In this document: piece by piece, positions 1 through 13,260 of the stretch | Layout: every line of letters begins with the position of its first letter | How positions within the stretch are numbered: position 1 is the first letter of the stretch | Source: Oxytricha trifallax | Taxonomy: Eukaryota; Ciliophora; Spirotrichea; Sporadotrichida; Oxytrichidae | Assembly: GCA_000711775.1 (NCBI GenBank) | Contig: ARYC01004007.1 | Location: 1 to 64,000, forward strand | DNA: 64,000 nt | Direction: 5' to 3' | Notes under the pieces: generated by a model | The model's database searches: none | Seen by the model: the letters and a program-made list of their open reading frames with translations, nothing else | Told to the model about the DNA's origin: nothing | Translations under genes and position numbers: made by a program

Positions 1-966
1 ATAAAATCGACTGTATCGATAGGTAGGTCATGCATCAAGTGGTAGAGCAGCAGTTTCTTGTCATGGCCTTTTAATATACCCCAGTATAACTCAATTCCAT
101 TAAACTATGGACTGTAAGGTACGTTGAACACTGGCGTTATTCCAAGTTGTTCATAACTCTTCCTTGTTTCTTTAGTCTTATGAACAGAAAGATTATCAAC
201 GAATAGTATAATCTCTTATTCAGGGTACTTCCCTCTCAGATATTCTAAGAACTTGATATACTGCTCTGTCTTAATAGAGCGAGAATGAATAAAATAAGTT
301 TCTAAACCAGTATCCTCACTAATTCCTCCAAGAATTGCTATTGTTTATACCTTGACTTTCTAGTCATTTACTTCTATATTTCTAATCCTCTTATACCAAG
401 ACTTCTAGATGAAAGTGTTGAAGGTAAACACAGCTTCGTCAGCATGAATAAACTTAATATTATTCTATTAGGCTCTCTGCATTTAATTATAAATATACTT
501 TAAGTTATTGTTGTAAAATGGCAGAGTGAAATCAATCACTCTCTTGATACGATTCACACCTTTGTAAGAGATACTATTTCGTTTATAGATGTTAGCGATA
601 GACTGAGCAGAGATCTTCAACTCAGGGAATTGGTGATGAAACATAGTAGCTCGTTGATCTAATTAGAAGTGAGCCCTATACTTCAAAATTTTCTCATTAA
701 TAAGATAGTCAATATGCTTCTATAGAAACTTTGACTTCCTCTTAGACTTAGAATTTAGCTTCTATTGCTTTAATGATAGTGATATAAGATAGTGGGAGCG
801 AACAGTTGACGGACTTCGCTTTAAGAGTAGCGCAATAGACTTATAGTTTAGTAATGGTTTGATTTATTCTCTGTATATATCACATCCATAGCGCAGTTTA
901 AACACTAAAACTATATACTCTTCATCATAAATAGACCCCCAAAAGCTTGCTATTTTTGTCTCGCAT
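1..966 (-). CDS. TBE-type transposase (42-kDa class), 3' end outside window
   Basis: Reverse-strand reading with TAA/TAG as Gln gives a Tc1/mariner-IS630-like DDE transposase. The catalytic pattern is visible: first Asp in HADEAVFTF, second Asp in LFVDNLSVH, and Glu in NGIELYWG 35 residues later (DD34E). An N-terminal helix-turn-helix-like part contains SPSTVRSHYL. It aligns along its length with the transposase at 14939-16413 and with the one at 61593-62596. The apparent ATG (complement 964-966) is one base out of frame with the homologous part that begins WGSIYDEEY, so the start is uncertain or frameshifted. The C-terminus lies left of base 1. In this family the protein acts on telomere-like terminal repeats, and in Oxytricha it is implicated in germline DNA elimination; that role is knowledge of the family, not visible here. 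Confidence 0.85.
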
Positions 967-1047
967 TTAAATAATAACCCCAACCCCTAACAAATTCCCT
1001 ACAAATCAAAGCACTTATAAACCTCATTAAGGGGTTTTGGGGTTTTT
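1..1047 (-). mobile_element. TBE transposon, end fragment
   Basis: The element enters from the left edge and ends at 1031-1047 with GGGGTTTTGGGGTTTTT followed by AAT, which fits the ANT target of TBE elements. The other end, and so the duplicated AAT, is outside the window. The region inside the end resembles the terminal repeat of the complete TBE at 14803-21262 only loosely, suggesting a different TBE subfamily. It carries the transposase gene read on the minus strand. Confidence 0.85.
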
Positions 1048-1050
1048 AAT

Positions 1051-3876
1051 ATAATTAGAATTTATTCAAAACAATTTATACATTAAATTTAAACTAAATT
1101 TATTGTTTTATTAATGGAAAAAAATAGCTTTTAAATGAATACTTTAGTATTAGAGTTGTTTATGATAATGACTATTATAAAAAATAAAATAAATTTAAGT
1201 AATTTATAAATTTTATTAAAGAAAGAAATTATTGAAATTAAAATAATTTACAGTTTATAATTTCATCTTTAAAATACTAAAGCCATATTTGAAAATTTAA
1301 TATTTTCCTTTTTTGACATCTAAATCTTTCAATTTTAGCATTAAATGAAATTGAAAGTAAACTTTTTGATTAATGAAGTTTATTAAAAATCACGATTTAA
1401 AGTTTAAGTCATAAATTATCTGAATCTAAATTGAAAATTAAAACGGGATGGTATGCTTTTAGCAAATTTATATTTTATAAATATTAAATTGATATTAAAA
1501 CTATTTAAAATACTATAATTCAAAAATATTCTACCTACTATTATCAGTCCTTATACTTAAACTAAGGTGAGCAATATTTCAAGGTCCTCTTAGACTTAGA
1601 AAATTTTGAAATTAAATTATAAATCAAATATTTTGAGAAAGTTAATTTTATGCTTTATTAATAAATATAAGAAACAATTTGTCAATTTATCTTATAATTG
1701 AATAATCTAAGAGAGCTTTAAAGTTTTTTAATTAAATGATAAATTGCTTTATGTATAAATTTTATTAGTTACATGTAAATAATAAATCATTATTTCTGTC
1801 AAAGAATGATTATTAATAAGAATAAATTTAAATAAAGTTAATTTATTAAAATTGTAAAATACTTAAAATTACAATATTAATAATTTCATATTTTATATAA
1901 TATTTATCAACTCTAACGAAACCCAATAAGCTAGCACGTTCATAATATTTAACGATATTATTATTAGGAATTATAAAATTTTAGACCCCACCAAAAATAA
2001 TTTTCTCGAATTAAATTTTTTTACGAAATCTGAATTTTTATTCCGCACCTTAAAATCATGACAAAACAACCCCAAAAAAAACCAAAGATTATCGCGTGCG
2101 GTATTAAGGTTCGGATTTCGTAAAAAATTTGACGATTTGGGAGATTTCTTTTTAGGTAGGGTCTAAAATTTTTATATTTAAAAAAGTTTTAATCTTTTAA
2201 TATTTTAGAAATACAAAAGTTTCATTAATTCAATGAAAGAACAATTTAATTCTTAATTTTATGCTAAATAATTTAAGAAATATGGTAAAATTTTTAATTA
2301 TAATATATTTGTGATTTAAAATCAAATGTGTTAAGTTAGTTTTTTAAAAATAAAAAATATCTATAAAATAATATATATTAAGGGAAATAAATTCAACAAA
2401 ATAAAATTACAAACTTATTTATATATTTATAATTATAAATTAAAATAAAGTTCACCATCATATTTAACATATAAAATAATTATTTATTAAATTTGAAATT
2501 AATTATTGAGACAATAATAAAAGATAAATTACTTAAAATTAAAATTTTATTTAATATATTTACTTTAAAAGAATATCACTTTCCATTATAATTTTTATAA
2601 GTATTATTTAAATTTTTGCTAGAAAAAATTTATGTAAAAATATATCATAATCTTAATATTTGTATTACTTCATATCCAAGAATTTAGATTATTAATTATA
2701 TTTTTTCAGAGTAAAGCTAAATTATCTGTTTTACTAATAAATTTGTATTGTTTTTTTTTATTCAATTAATTAGCAATTTTCTTATTAATATCTTTAGTGA
2801 TATTTTAATTTATTTACTATAACTTAAATTTAACTAAGTTATACTAGTTTTTTATCAAGAATAAGAGGTGTTGTAGAATTTTTTTATTGAATAAATTTAA
2901 ATTTGATTAAGTTTTAAATAAAATTAAATAAACTCACTTAAATTTGATTATTTTCAGGTTTATAAGAAATCAAAAGTTAATTAATATTAATCAAGATATT
3001 CTCTTTTTTAAATTATTTTTATAAATTTATATTGGAATCCTATATATGGGGCTTCATAAAAGTATCTAAAAAAACAACTTACAAACTTTAATAAATTATT
3101 TAAATTAAAAAATTAAAATTAAAAACTATTTTGATTATTTTATTGCTAAATATCAATCGATTGAGGTGTAAGATTAAGTTTATATATTTTAACTTAGAAG
3201 AGATTTTTAGTCAAAATTTTAATCTATCTCATAGGATAAACAGTGTTAATAAATGAAAATTATAAATTCCTTCAAAATAATTAAAATACCTGATTCATTT
3301 ATCTCTAAAATATACAATAATTTTTATTTTAGATAATTGATTCGACAAGTGAACGAATTAATTTTTATAATTTTTTTTCTTATTTAAGTATTTCAAAAGT
3401 ATGAAAATAATTGTGATATTCAAAAGAGATCGTAACTTCTTGGATTTCTATTTTATGAAATTAAGAAATGTTTCTAAGTTAAGTAATTATAAATTTATTT
3501 ATATCCAAATTAATTGTGACCGAGGTAATAAAAGTATAAAGTAATTCACAAATAATTATAAAAAAATATGGCTACATATCTTTTAGTTATTTTCTTAATT
3601 TTTTAAATTATAAGGTATATCTTGAAACTTATTGATTGAGTTTAAATAAAAAAAAGGAAATTTGATAAAAGAAATTTATTGTATAATTAGATTTATAATA
3701 ATTTCAGTTAATATATTCATTTTTAAAAAATTAGTTATATTTTTTCATAAGTTTTGGTCCTTAAAATATTTAAATTACAAATTTATTTTCCTCAATCATT
3801 TAATTTTAATTAATATTCTTATAAACTGAAATTAAATTAAAAATATTTTTAGAAAATATAATAATAAATATTAAGC
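1051..3876. other. AT-rich spacer, no gene recognised
   Basis: Very AT-rich sequence between the TBE end and the first coding-like block of copy A. I see no open block resembling the N-terminal MG domains of copy C here. The only structured item is the imperfect inverted repeat at 1974-2174. Confidence 0.5.
1974..2174. repeat. 200-bp imperfect palindrome, MITE-like
   Basis: AAAATTTTAGACCC at the left is mirrored by GGGTCTAAAATTTTT at the right. The arms stay similar inward (TTTACGAAATC... against ...GATTTCGTAAA, then CCGCACC against GTGCGG). Base composition is less AT-rich than the surroundings. No clear target duplication was seen. Confidence 0.6.
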
Positions 3877-4297
3877 AAACTTGTCGGACCTCTTTCAAAT
3901 AATACCTCTAATAATACCTCAAACCCAACTCCTGTCCCAACTTCCCCTCCTATATAATAAAAACCCTAGAATTTTATTTTTAAAAAATCTTGACTCTAGT
4001 ACACATTTTTTATATTTCTTTCATTTTTAATTACAAGGAGTATCTAAAAGTATCAAGTTTAGTTTCATATAGTCATATAGTTATATAGGCATTAAATATC
4101 TCTTTTTTCTTTTAAATTGAAATAAGCATAATTAAAATAGTAAATCAAATTGAAATATTTTGTATATTGTGATTAAATAGGCTACTAACACACCATCTCC
4201 ACAGCCCTCTGGAAATGGATCATCCTAAATCCAACCATAAAAGATTAGAAGTACCTTCATTACTGAATCTCTTGCAGACCTAGTTATCAAAACTAAT
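3877..4297 (+). CDS. Copy A, A2M-like blocks before the MADLVV-type motif
   Basis: There are two coding-like blocks separated by spacer. The first (about 3877-3950) reads as an Asn/Thr/Pro-rich linker (NNTSNPTPVPTSPP). The second (about 4181-4297) reads PSPQPSGNGSSQ and then FITESLADLVIKTN, matching VYVTENMADLVVNTS of copy C at 55160-55210. TAA and TAG must be Gln. The second block is well supported by homology; the first is tentative. Copy C has long MG-domain blocks upstream of this point, and none were found upstream here. Confidence 0.6.
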
Positions 4298-5440
4298 ATA
4301 TATATTTAAATAAATAGAAGAACAATTATAAATTTTAGGCAATAAATTTATACTAATTTAATAATCTACTAAAATATAATTTAAATTATTTTTAACTTTA
4401 TTATCCCTTAAAACATTCAAAAATTAAATTTTTAAGATTATAATCATTTTTAAAGAATGATTATATAACTATAAACTTTAAGTAAAAATTTATATGATAA
4501 AATTATTTTAAGATATTATCAATGCTACTCAAAAGATTTACTTCTATGTGTATTTATAATATTTCTATAAATCTCATATACACTTTTTTACAAATTATAA
4601 AAAAAGGTACTGAATTTAAACCCTGAAAATTAATTATCATTGATAAGTTTAATCGTAATTTGAAATTGTTTAAAACATGACAAAAGTTAAATTAATAAAT
4701 TTATCTATTTATTAAGTATTAAAATCCAATACACCATAGAGTGTGTTCATTATATAAAATTAGAATATTATTTTAAATCGATTGGATACCTCTCAAGATG
4801 TTTACTGAGTAATCTCAGTTAATTTGTAAATATCACTATTAAATACTAAATAAAATTATTAATTGCTTTGAGTCATATAAAAATGAGTTGACTTGGTAAA
4901 CATGAAAAATAAATTTACAAATTTTATCTCGCTACCAAAACACTTTAATAATGTATTGAGATTTCATATTAAGTGGAAAGCCATGAACCATCCTATCCTA
5001 GAATTAAAGAAATTTTGAAATAATTTTTAATTAATGTAGATTGTTTAGAATATCAATATTTGAATATAAAAGGAATTCAAAATATATCGATAAATTACTT
5101 TTATCCCTTTTTATTTATGGTATTCGATTTTTACTTATAATCATTTATTATCGGGATAATGTTTTGATATACTATATAATTTATTAAACTTACTTTAAAT
5201 TCTTCATTAAATGTTAAGCAGAGTTATTTAAGGTTATTTTTTTTAGTTTTAATATGAAATTTACAGTAGTTTTTTAATTTAAAAAATGAGAGGACAAATA
5301 CAATAATATATAGGATAAGAATCTTAATTATTAATTAGAAAAGTAATAATTCACAGATCATTTAAAATTTGTGTTAAATAATATTTATAAATATCATTAA
5401 ATACTTGAAAGGATCTAAATATTTTAAAGTAAAATCTATT

Positions 5441-5798
5441 GTTATGTGTTCTAACCGAGATACTCCTCCCCTCCCCACTCCCCACCCTTAACCGAGATAC
5501 CTCCCCACCCCCTACCTATTTTATAATATAATAATATAATAATTTATAAAATCTTTGATAAATGAGAATTTTAAAAATTAATCATTGTTATTAATTTTTA
5601 AAATTCTTATTTAAAATTAAAATTTAATAATTTTAATTATATTTAAATTGATTACAATGATTAATTTTTAAAATTCTCATTTATCAAAGATTTTATAAAT
5701 TATTATATTATTTTATTATAAAATAGGTAGGGGGTGGGGATGGGTATCTCGGTTAAGGGTGGGGAGTGGGGAGGGGTTTCTCGGTTAGAACAGTTATG
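5441..5798. mobile_element. 346-bp foldback element with 6-bp target duplication
   Basis: The element (5447-5792) is a long inverted repeat whose ends read TGTTCTAACCGAGATAC and its complement. It is flanked by the direct repeat GTTATG (5441-5446 and 5793-5798). The arms carry C-rich/G-rich tracts next to the ends and then AT-rich sequence. The same terminus occurs at 19122/21086 and, diverged, at 44368/45981. No ORF is present, so it is a non-autonomous element. Confidence 0.85.
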
Positions 5799-6687
5799 AT
5801 TCAATAAGAAAATTTAAATTTAATATACTTATGTGATATTTTAAATATAATTTTTGAGAATAATAGGTTTCTTAGTTATTTTTAGAGTTTAATTAATTGT
5901 TTTAGATATATAAATTATTTATTAAGTACATGATTTTTTTATACAAATAATTTAAAATCCTTATAAGTTCAAATGAAAACTTATTTCAAAGATATATAAT
6001 GATTTATATTCACTTTGAAAGAAAAACTTAGAGAAAATTTCCTGTTTAATTCCAAAAAAATAAGTAATTTTTATCAATTTTTTAATATTTTTAAGAATCT
6101 TATCATTAATATAAATAAATATTACTTAATTAATCATCAACTAACTATCATATTTTAATAATTACATTTCATGAAACTCACATTTATTAATTAGTCAAAA
6201 TAGTGGAAAAATCGTGAATATAAAATTTCTTAAATACAAAGAAATAAATATAATACTTACTTTGAAAATTTTTAGTATTTTAAATAAGAAAAAAGTAGGA
6301 TTTATTCAAGTATTTTAAATTATTGTAAATTTTAGAATTAATAAATATTTATTTTTGCTGAAAGAGCCCAATATATAAATTAATATTTTTAATTTAAATC
6401 TCTAAGTATATATATTTATATTAGGATATAGAGATGAAGTTTGTTTTTAATTAAAATTAAGTTTCATTTACGCCTAATTCAAAGCATGAGTAATTATTAA
6501 AAAAATTTCTATTAAAAGTATAAAGACTTTAAATATAAACACTTCTTATACATAAAATAAATTATTTTACTCATATAAAAAACTATGAATAAACTTAATT
6601 TAATTTATTTAGAAAAGTAATTACATTTCAAATAAAAAATTTATTTAAAAATAATCATAATTAAAAATATATATATTTAATATATAA

Positions 6688-6738
6688 AAAATGGGCTCAA
6701 GTAGTAAAAATATGAATTTTATCACTTGAGCCCATTTT
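6688..6738. repeat. Perfect 15-bp-stem hairpin
   Basis: AAAATGGGCTCAAGT (6688-6702) is followed 21 bases later by its exact complement (6724-6738). It is isolated in AT-rich spacer. Function unknown; it could be the remnant of a palindromic insertion. Confidence 0.7.
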
Positions 6739-8066
6739 AAATATATTAATATAAAAATCAAACAAAATTATAAAAAATAATTATAATGTTTGAATAATGC
6801 TTGAATTTATAATTAGTCATATATTTAGAATTTAAATATTCGCGATTTTAACATTATTTTAACTGAATACTTAAAATAATAAATTTTTATAGTTCTAATA
6901 TTTAATAAGATAAAGGGTTAGTTTTAAACTATGAAAATATTAATTAAAAAGTTGTTTTAAATAGGGGATGAAAAAAATTGTCGTGATTAGTATTATTATT
7001 CTATATTCTTTGGAAAATTAAAATATAAAATAAAGTTTTGCGCAGAAACTATACCCCCTAAAATCAAATTAAATATTCTTATGCATCATCATAAAGAGAT
7101 GAATTGTAAAATTTTCAAATAATTCTTCAATAATATTCAGCAAAAATTTAAATCTATAATTTAAACGAATGATTATAAATATTTTAGCTTGTAAACAGAC
7201 TACAACCAAGATCCCAGCGTTTCACCATTTTCAAGCCAATAAATCAATGTGACTAATCATGACATATAATAGGAAAAGTTTATTTGTCATAGGCACTACC
7301 AAGTATATGCCTTGAGAAACCTATTAGTTATATTGATTTTTTATTGAGGAAATACTTCAACATCCTTAAATTATTAACTATGATTTAATAAAAAATTAAT
7401 CTTTAAGGTTCGATCTTATGATGGGGATGGAATTATTCCATGTAATAATTTTTGTTAATGATATTATTTTAAATAAACATCAATCTAAAATCCACCATCT
7501 TTCTTATTTTATATGAAGGGTTATAACTTTAGTTACTATACAACAATAGGAGCATTAGAATAAGTTTGATATCGATAAAATAATGAAAGTTTACTATAAA
7601 TAAAGAGAAAATTTATTCATATTCTGAATTAAAGATTGGATTCATGAGCCTATTGGATATAGCCTGGTTGTCTTTAATTAGTATTGTATCAGATTAGATT
7701 TTAATTTTTGATAATAAGGCAAGTATACTTAACTTATAATAAGGAGATCTTAATGAAGATATATTGCATAGCTATAAATAAGAGGTAAAATCATGATGAA
7801 TTCCAGAAATATATTGCTTTATTATTACATTGCTCAATTATTATAGGAAAAATATGGTAGAAGCCAGGAGACAGGCAATAGGATTTTGGAGCCAGGAGTC
7901 AAGTAATACACATATTTATATGGGAACGTAAGCTTAGTAACTCAACTCCTCTATATGTCATCAACTTTTCTTATTTTAATTTAAAGGAACCATATCAAAT
8001 TCATCACTATAAAATGTATTGCCTATATACCAAAGTAAAAATTAGAATTTCTTATTGTATTTCATG

Positions 8067-10000
8067 AATGCCTCCGTGAAAGCTTACAACCTTCTCAACT
8101 CTAGTTTCCCACTCCTCACTCTTTCAAACAGAAACATTACTCCATCATTCAATGGAATTGGTGTCTTCAACTACACTCATTAACTCGGTTTCTTACCATT
8201 CCTTTTTAAAATTTATAGGTGTGGAAGGATTTATTTAAATTAAATAATTTAAATCCTTGAATTCGATTTGGGTCAAGATATGACTGATTATATAGACGAC
8301 AGTGTTCTTAATAAAATAAATATATAAAATGTTGAACAAATCTATTAAAAATAGATAAGATTTTTACCTTATAATTATTATTGTTATTAAACATTTTAAT
8401 TTAAAACAAAGAATTTTTACATGAAAATTTATTATTTCATTTTATTTGTCCTAATGATCTATTTTAACTATAGCATTATATAATAGTTAAATTTTATAAA
8501 GATAATAAATTCTTCCTATTTTAACTGAAGAGGAAATCCTTTAAGGAAAACTTAAAGGCATTAAATTATTCCCCAATGGTACCATTCGTATTTTTCAAAT
8601 CCTTAAAATGATATTTTTTTTTTATTTATTGGTTTTTACACTGATTGAATTTATGCAATTTTATAGAACATTTTCAATTATTAGCCAATTTTTAAAAAAA
8701 TAAATAATTAATTATATAAAAGACTTATAAATTCTCAATAAAAAATAATTAAATTACTACTTAACATAAATTTTTTTACTAACACCTTATGATTGATGTT
8801 TTTTATTTTTATTTAATTACATTACTAATGATAAAATTTTGAAGCTTAAAATTAATTTTATTTTATATTCATTGCTATTCTCTTTAGATAGCAATGAGAC
8901 CTTATTTTTTTAATATATTTATGAATTTAACCAAGAATAATTTAATTAAAATATATTGAAAATCTTCAAATCCTTTTCAATAAAAAAATGTAAAATAGAA
9001 TGTTCAAATTAATTTATAATTTTTAAATTTAATTTGCATTTATTCCACTCAATATTCAAGGTATCTAAACCAAGAAGACTGAGATCGATAGAAAGATCTA
9101 AATCAGACAAAATCAAGATAAGTTAAATTATAAATATAATTAGATTTTTTATAAAATAGAAACATTCATTTAAAATGTTAACTATGGGATATATATATTT
9201 ACTACAAATAGCTTAAGTATATATTAAATTATTAACAATATTTTTGTGTATAATTATTAATGAAATATCATATCATATTTTTCATAAATTCTATTCCCTA
9301 ATATATATTTTTAATTATTATATCTATTTAAGAATGAATTAATATTCTAATGATGAATAATATTAATTTACGAATAAGTTCTACGCTTACTAATTGAAAG
9401 ATTTCACCTTCACTGATTACATGCCACTAGAAAATGGACAGTATGCTCAGTACAAGTACCAAAACGGTATTTTCACAATCAGTCTCGAAGGACTTCCACC
9501 CCTTATGGTCTTCAACTCCTTCCCTAATCTTTATTTTTAAAACTAAAATATTTATTCATTTTTTAATAATTATTAGTTTAATCCATACAACGTTTCCAAC
9601 ATGATGGGATTCGCTCACCAATATTAATTATTATTTTTGAAAATTTTATTCGTGAATTTCAAGCAAAAAATAGATTTTTCTTAATGATTGAAGAAGCTTA
9701 AATCTATTTGAGAAAAGAACAATTTTCTCAAATATTCTATTTGACTTAAGATTCTTTTTAGGATTATTAATTAAAATCATTCATTGTTTATTTTATTTTT
9801 ATCAAATGATCTCTATACTAATTTTAACTTCTTATAAATTTCAATTATAATTCCTAAATATTATAATTTTTTATAAAAATAAATATGTTCAAGGAGTCAT
9901 ATAAGATGCCCAAAACAATACAAATTTCCCAGCCTCAGTTACTATTACAACTACTTTCTTCAACATGACTAGAGTCGCTTCTGATTTCATGGGGCTCACT
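8067..10000 (+). CDS. Copy A, A2M-like blocks, MG region
   Basis: There are four blocks. 8067-8205 reads NASVKAYNLLNSSFP ... GVFNYTHQLGFLPF, matching TNAKVRAYQLLANN ... FVYTHSLGFLPF of copy C. 9394-9540 reads GIFTISLEGLPPLMVFNSF, matching copy C GFFTVGFEGMPPIMVFNSF. 9577-9624 reads FNPYNVSNMMGFAHQY, the counterpart of FSPWNFTNTIGFAYQY. 9905-10000 reads FFNMTRVASDFMGLT, the counterpart of MFNASQVVDKFL. Order and strand match copy C. Edges are approximate. Asn-X-Ser/Thr sites are frequent, as expected for a secreted glycoprotein. Confidence 0.75.
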
Positions 10001-10859
10001 TAATAACATAATTTATCATTATTATATAATAAAAAGATAAATATTTTATTTAATTTTTTTTAGAAACCAAATTAAATTAAAAATGTATTAAATTTATTTA
10101 GTAATTAAAAGCAATCTTAATCTTATTTTAAATTTTATGTAAATTCTTAATATAATAAATGCTATAAAATTTCAAAAAATCATAAAATTATTAAGAATTT
10201 GAAATATTAAACTTTCATATAAAAAACTAAGATTTATTGAAAAAATTGAAATGAAAATTTCAGCCAAAAACATTAAATTTAATTTATTTGCTAAATATTT
10301 AAGAATAAACATATCAATCACTATTTCATTTTTCTCTCCCTATTAAAAAAAACCATTTTTTTATTGCATTAACCGTTAATTAAAGCGTTTAGTTTATATT
10401 ATTTTAACATTTAATGAGCGTGTTTTTTCTTGAAAATATTCAAATCTTTATCAAGATATGAGAATAGATTTTAAAAATAAGTAAAATTTGTTCATAAATG
10501 ATGATAATGATTCTTACAAATTGATAAGAAAAGAAATTTATAATTGGTGCAGGAAACTACTTTTTAGGGGGAAAATTTCCTTCCCCTAAAAATTATCTAG
10601 AAAGGCTTATAAATAATAAAAATTCAATATAAATAATTATCATAAAAAAACTTTGTTCCTTTTACTTATGATTTATATTTTATCTTTTCAAAACAGAAAA
10701 AAAACTTCAAAATATTAATATATTTTGACGTTGAAATTTTTTAAGTAAAAAATTTTAAGTGTATATTTTTTCAAAATTCTCTCTAAAATTGGTATTATAT
10801 TTTTTAAATACCTTTTCTTAAAATATTGAAAATTTTTAAGAATAAATTTATCAACTTTG

Positions 10860-12485
10860 AACTGGCTTAATAACAGATTTGATTCAGTTCAATCTAAACT
10901 TAACATTACTGAAGATTTCGACTCTAACCTTCAAATTCTGAGTCAACTCTTTACTCAAATTTATTTAATTAAGATTATTTAAAATATAATTTCTTGATAA
11001 TAATTTTAATAATTCCAGGACTTCCACCAATGTCCGCTAATTACTTCGGTGAGTATGGTCCAGACTGCTATTTTATTTGATAATTAAATTAAAATTGTCT
11101 TTTTATGGAAATTAGTCAATAAATTTATATGATTTTTAGTTTTATAAAGAAGAATTTTTATAATTAGCTGAAATTCTGGTACATTTTTATCTAATTTCAG
11201 GAAAGATCTAATTATATTTTTATTTTAGAGCAAAATAGAGTTGATTTATGCATTTTGTTATCCGTGAATAAATTAAAAATATAGTAATAATAAATTTAGT
11301 TTGAGCTAATTTAATATGCATCGCTATCAAATTTTTTAGTTATAATATAGTTTATTTATTTGAAAATTGTTGATCTTAACATTAAAACGACTATTTTATT
11401 AAATTATATTAATTCGACTATTTAATTTAATCAAATTTAATTTACAATATAAATGCTCTTAATCAACTGGTTCTTCCGGCGGTTCAAGTTAATTTGTCTA
11501 ATTCAATTTTAAAAAAGTCTTAAATATTATTTTATTTACAAGTTCATCAGGAAATAATACCAGTGGTGGTATCATTCCAGGAAGCAGCAGTGAAGAAGGA
11601 AACATCAGAACTCAAGTTAATCTCGAACTCGGCTATACCGTGAACAAGAGAATCTTTAAAGTAATTATTATATTTATATAGATCTATGCTGCAAATGAGA
11701 ACATGACATTCATAAAAATCAAAATCTTTTTTAAAAAAAAACATTTTATAATTTATCTTAGAGAAAGTGATTTTTAAAAGCTTTTATAATTTAAGTTATT
11801 ATATATGTTCATAAATTACCATAAGAGACAATTATTGAAATAATTTTTCCGTTTTAGATTTATTTTTTAATCATAAATTTACAATAAAATGCCTTTATTC
11901 TTTCTCTATTTAATTCATGAATATAAAAAAATTTATCTATATTATCATAGTTCCAAAACGATAAGTCTTATCTTTGTTTTGCATTTATGGAGATGCCTTT
12001 TTATGAATATTTTTATTATATTTTTTAGCGAGTTACGATTCCTTATGCAACAAATATTTGGCCTAAAATTAAAGTTTTGATGATACATGGGATATTAAAA
12101 ATAATTTACTAGAATTATCAAGTTTATAAAACAAGACAGTTTATTTGAAATGGTCTTTTTAGATTATTAATGAAATGTATGTCCTTCTGTCAATAAATTA
12201 AAATTTAAAATGAGAAGAAATATAAAAATAAAAATGAAGATTATTAACTCGCCAGTGAAGATTAATTTTTCATAAATTTAATTTTGGAAATATTTAAATT
12301 TAGTAATTGCTCGTGTCAACCAACAACTACTATAACCCATGTAACGTCTACTACTTCGTTATTAAGCAGAAGGAGAGAGTTATTTACCAAGATTTCTTCG
12401 TTAACTTCACTAAAAACGCTGCAAAAATAAAAAAATATTTACTGCTTAAAAAGCATTTTACGACATCAAATTCATGAATTTAGTA
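10860..12485 (+). CDS. Copy A, blocks collinear with copy C 56.4-57.3 kb
   Basis: 10860-10961 encodes NNRFDSVQSKLNITEDFDS and FTQI, paralogous to NNRFNNSLQQLNITEDQMS of copy C. 11013-11064 continues PGLPPMSANYFGEYGP; an ATT pointer-like repeat could join the two to give FTQIPG, as in copy C. About 11550-11661 encodes an acidic linker followed by VNLELGYTVNKR. 12313-12430 encodes VSTNNYYNPCNVYYFVIKQK, close to copy C VSTNNYYDTSDLFFFAVKQK. A short block near 12445-12485 is uncertain. The spacers (10001-10859, 11065-11540, 11662-12312) are AT-rich with nothing recognised, apart from a GCAGGAAAC/AGGGGGAAAATTTCC motif at 10546-10590. Confidence 0.7.
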
Positions 12486-12706
12486 AATTATTAATTGATT
12501 TTAATAAAATGCAAACCAGAAGAAGGAAATTCCTCTAGCTAAGCTCAATCTTACTCTATTTTATAAATATATGAATTAGTTCTATATTATTAATAAATGA
12601 TTAATTTTAATATTACTAACGAGGTAAACTATCATATAAAATAATAAAAATCAATTAAAATATTATCCAACTTTTTTTTTATTTTTAAGTTTATGCTCTC
12701 AGCCAA

Positions 12707-13260
12707 TTAGCTAAAATAGCATAATTATAGGTGAATTAATTAATTTAATCAAGTTTGCACATGTTTGACTTTAATATTAAAATAAATATATTTTTTAAGG
12801 TACTCTAACGCAGATTTTTATATATAAACCTATTTTGCGGTAGAGTACCTAAATTATATTAATTAAATTAAATAAATAAAATCAAATATTGCATTACTTT
12901 TTACAGAAAATGCATTAAATTAAAATGTAATATAAAAGAATAATTAAAATAAAAAAAATAATATATTAAAAGTTGAATTTCTTAAAATATTGTTACCAAG
13001 AGTAGCAACAAGTTACTATATATGTTTTATTAAAATAATTATTTATTTTTTAATGCATTTTCTGTAAAAAGTAATGCAATATTTGATTTTATTTATTTAA
13101 TTTAATTAATATAATTAAGGTACTCTACCGCAAAACAGGTTTAAATAAAAAAATCTGCGTAGAGTACCTTAAAAAATATATTTATTTTAATATTAAAGTC
13201 AAACATGTGCAAACTTGATTAAATTAATTAATTCACCTATAATTATGCTATTTTAGCTAA
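12707..13260. mobile_element. 554-bp palindromic element occupying an IES in copy A
   Basis: It starts TTAGCTAAAATAGC and ends GCTATTTTAGCTAA; the arms are near-identical for over 200 bp around a short centre near 12980-13010. Each arm contains a smaller hairpin (GGTACTCTA ... TAGAGTACC). It sits exactly at a block junction: the sequence before it ends TCAGCCAA and the sequence after it resumes with TATGTACAGAGTC. Removal gives SANMYRV, as in copy C at 57423. Confidence 0.8.

Larger units (their letters stand above)
4298..8066. other. Spacer (IES-like) between copy A blocks
   Basis: Mostly AT-rich sequence. It contains the 346-bp foldback element 5447-5792, a perfect 15-bp-stem hairpin at 6688-6738, and a weak open stretch at about 7198-7328 that reads as protein with TAA/TAG as Gln (starting DYNQDPSVSPFSSQQ) but has no counterpart in copies B or C. 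Nothing else is recognised. Confidence 0.45.

Noticed and set aside
11889..12080. Plus-strand 63-residue ORF in copy A spacer
   Set aside because: Phe/Ile/Lys-rich reading typical of random AT-rich DNA, lying between two homologous copy A blocks; no counterpart in copy C.
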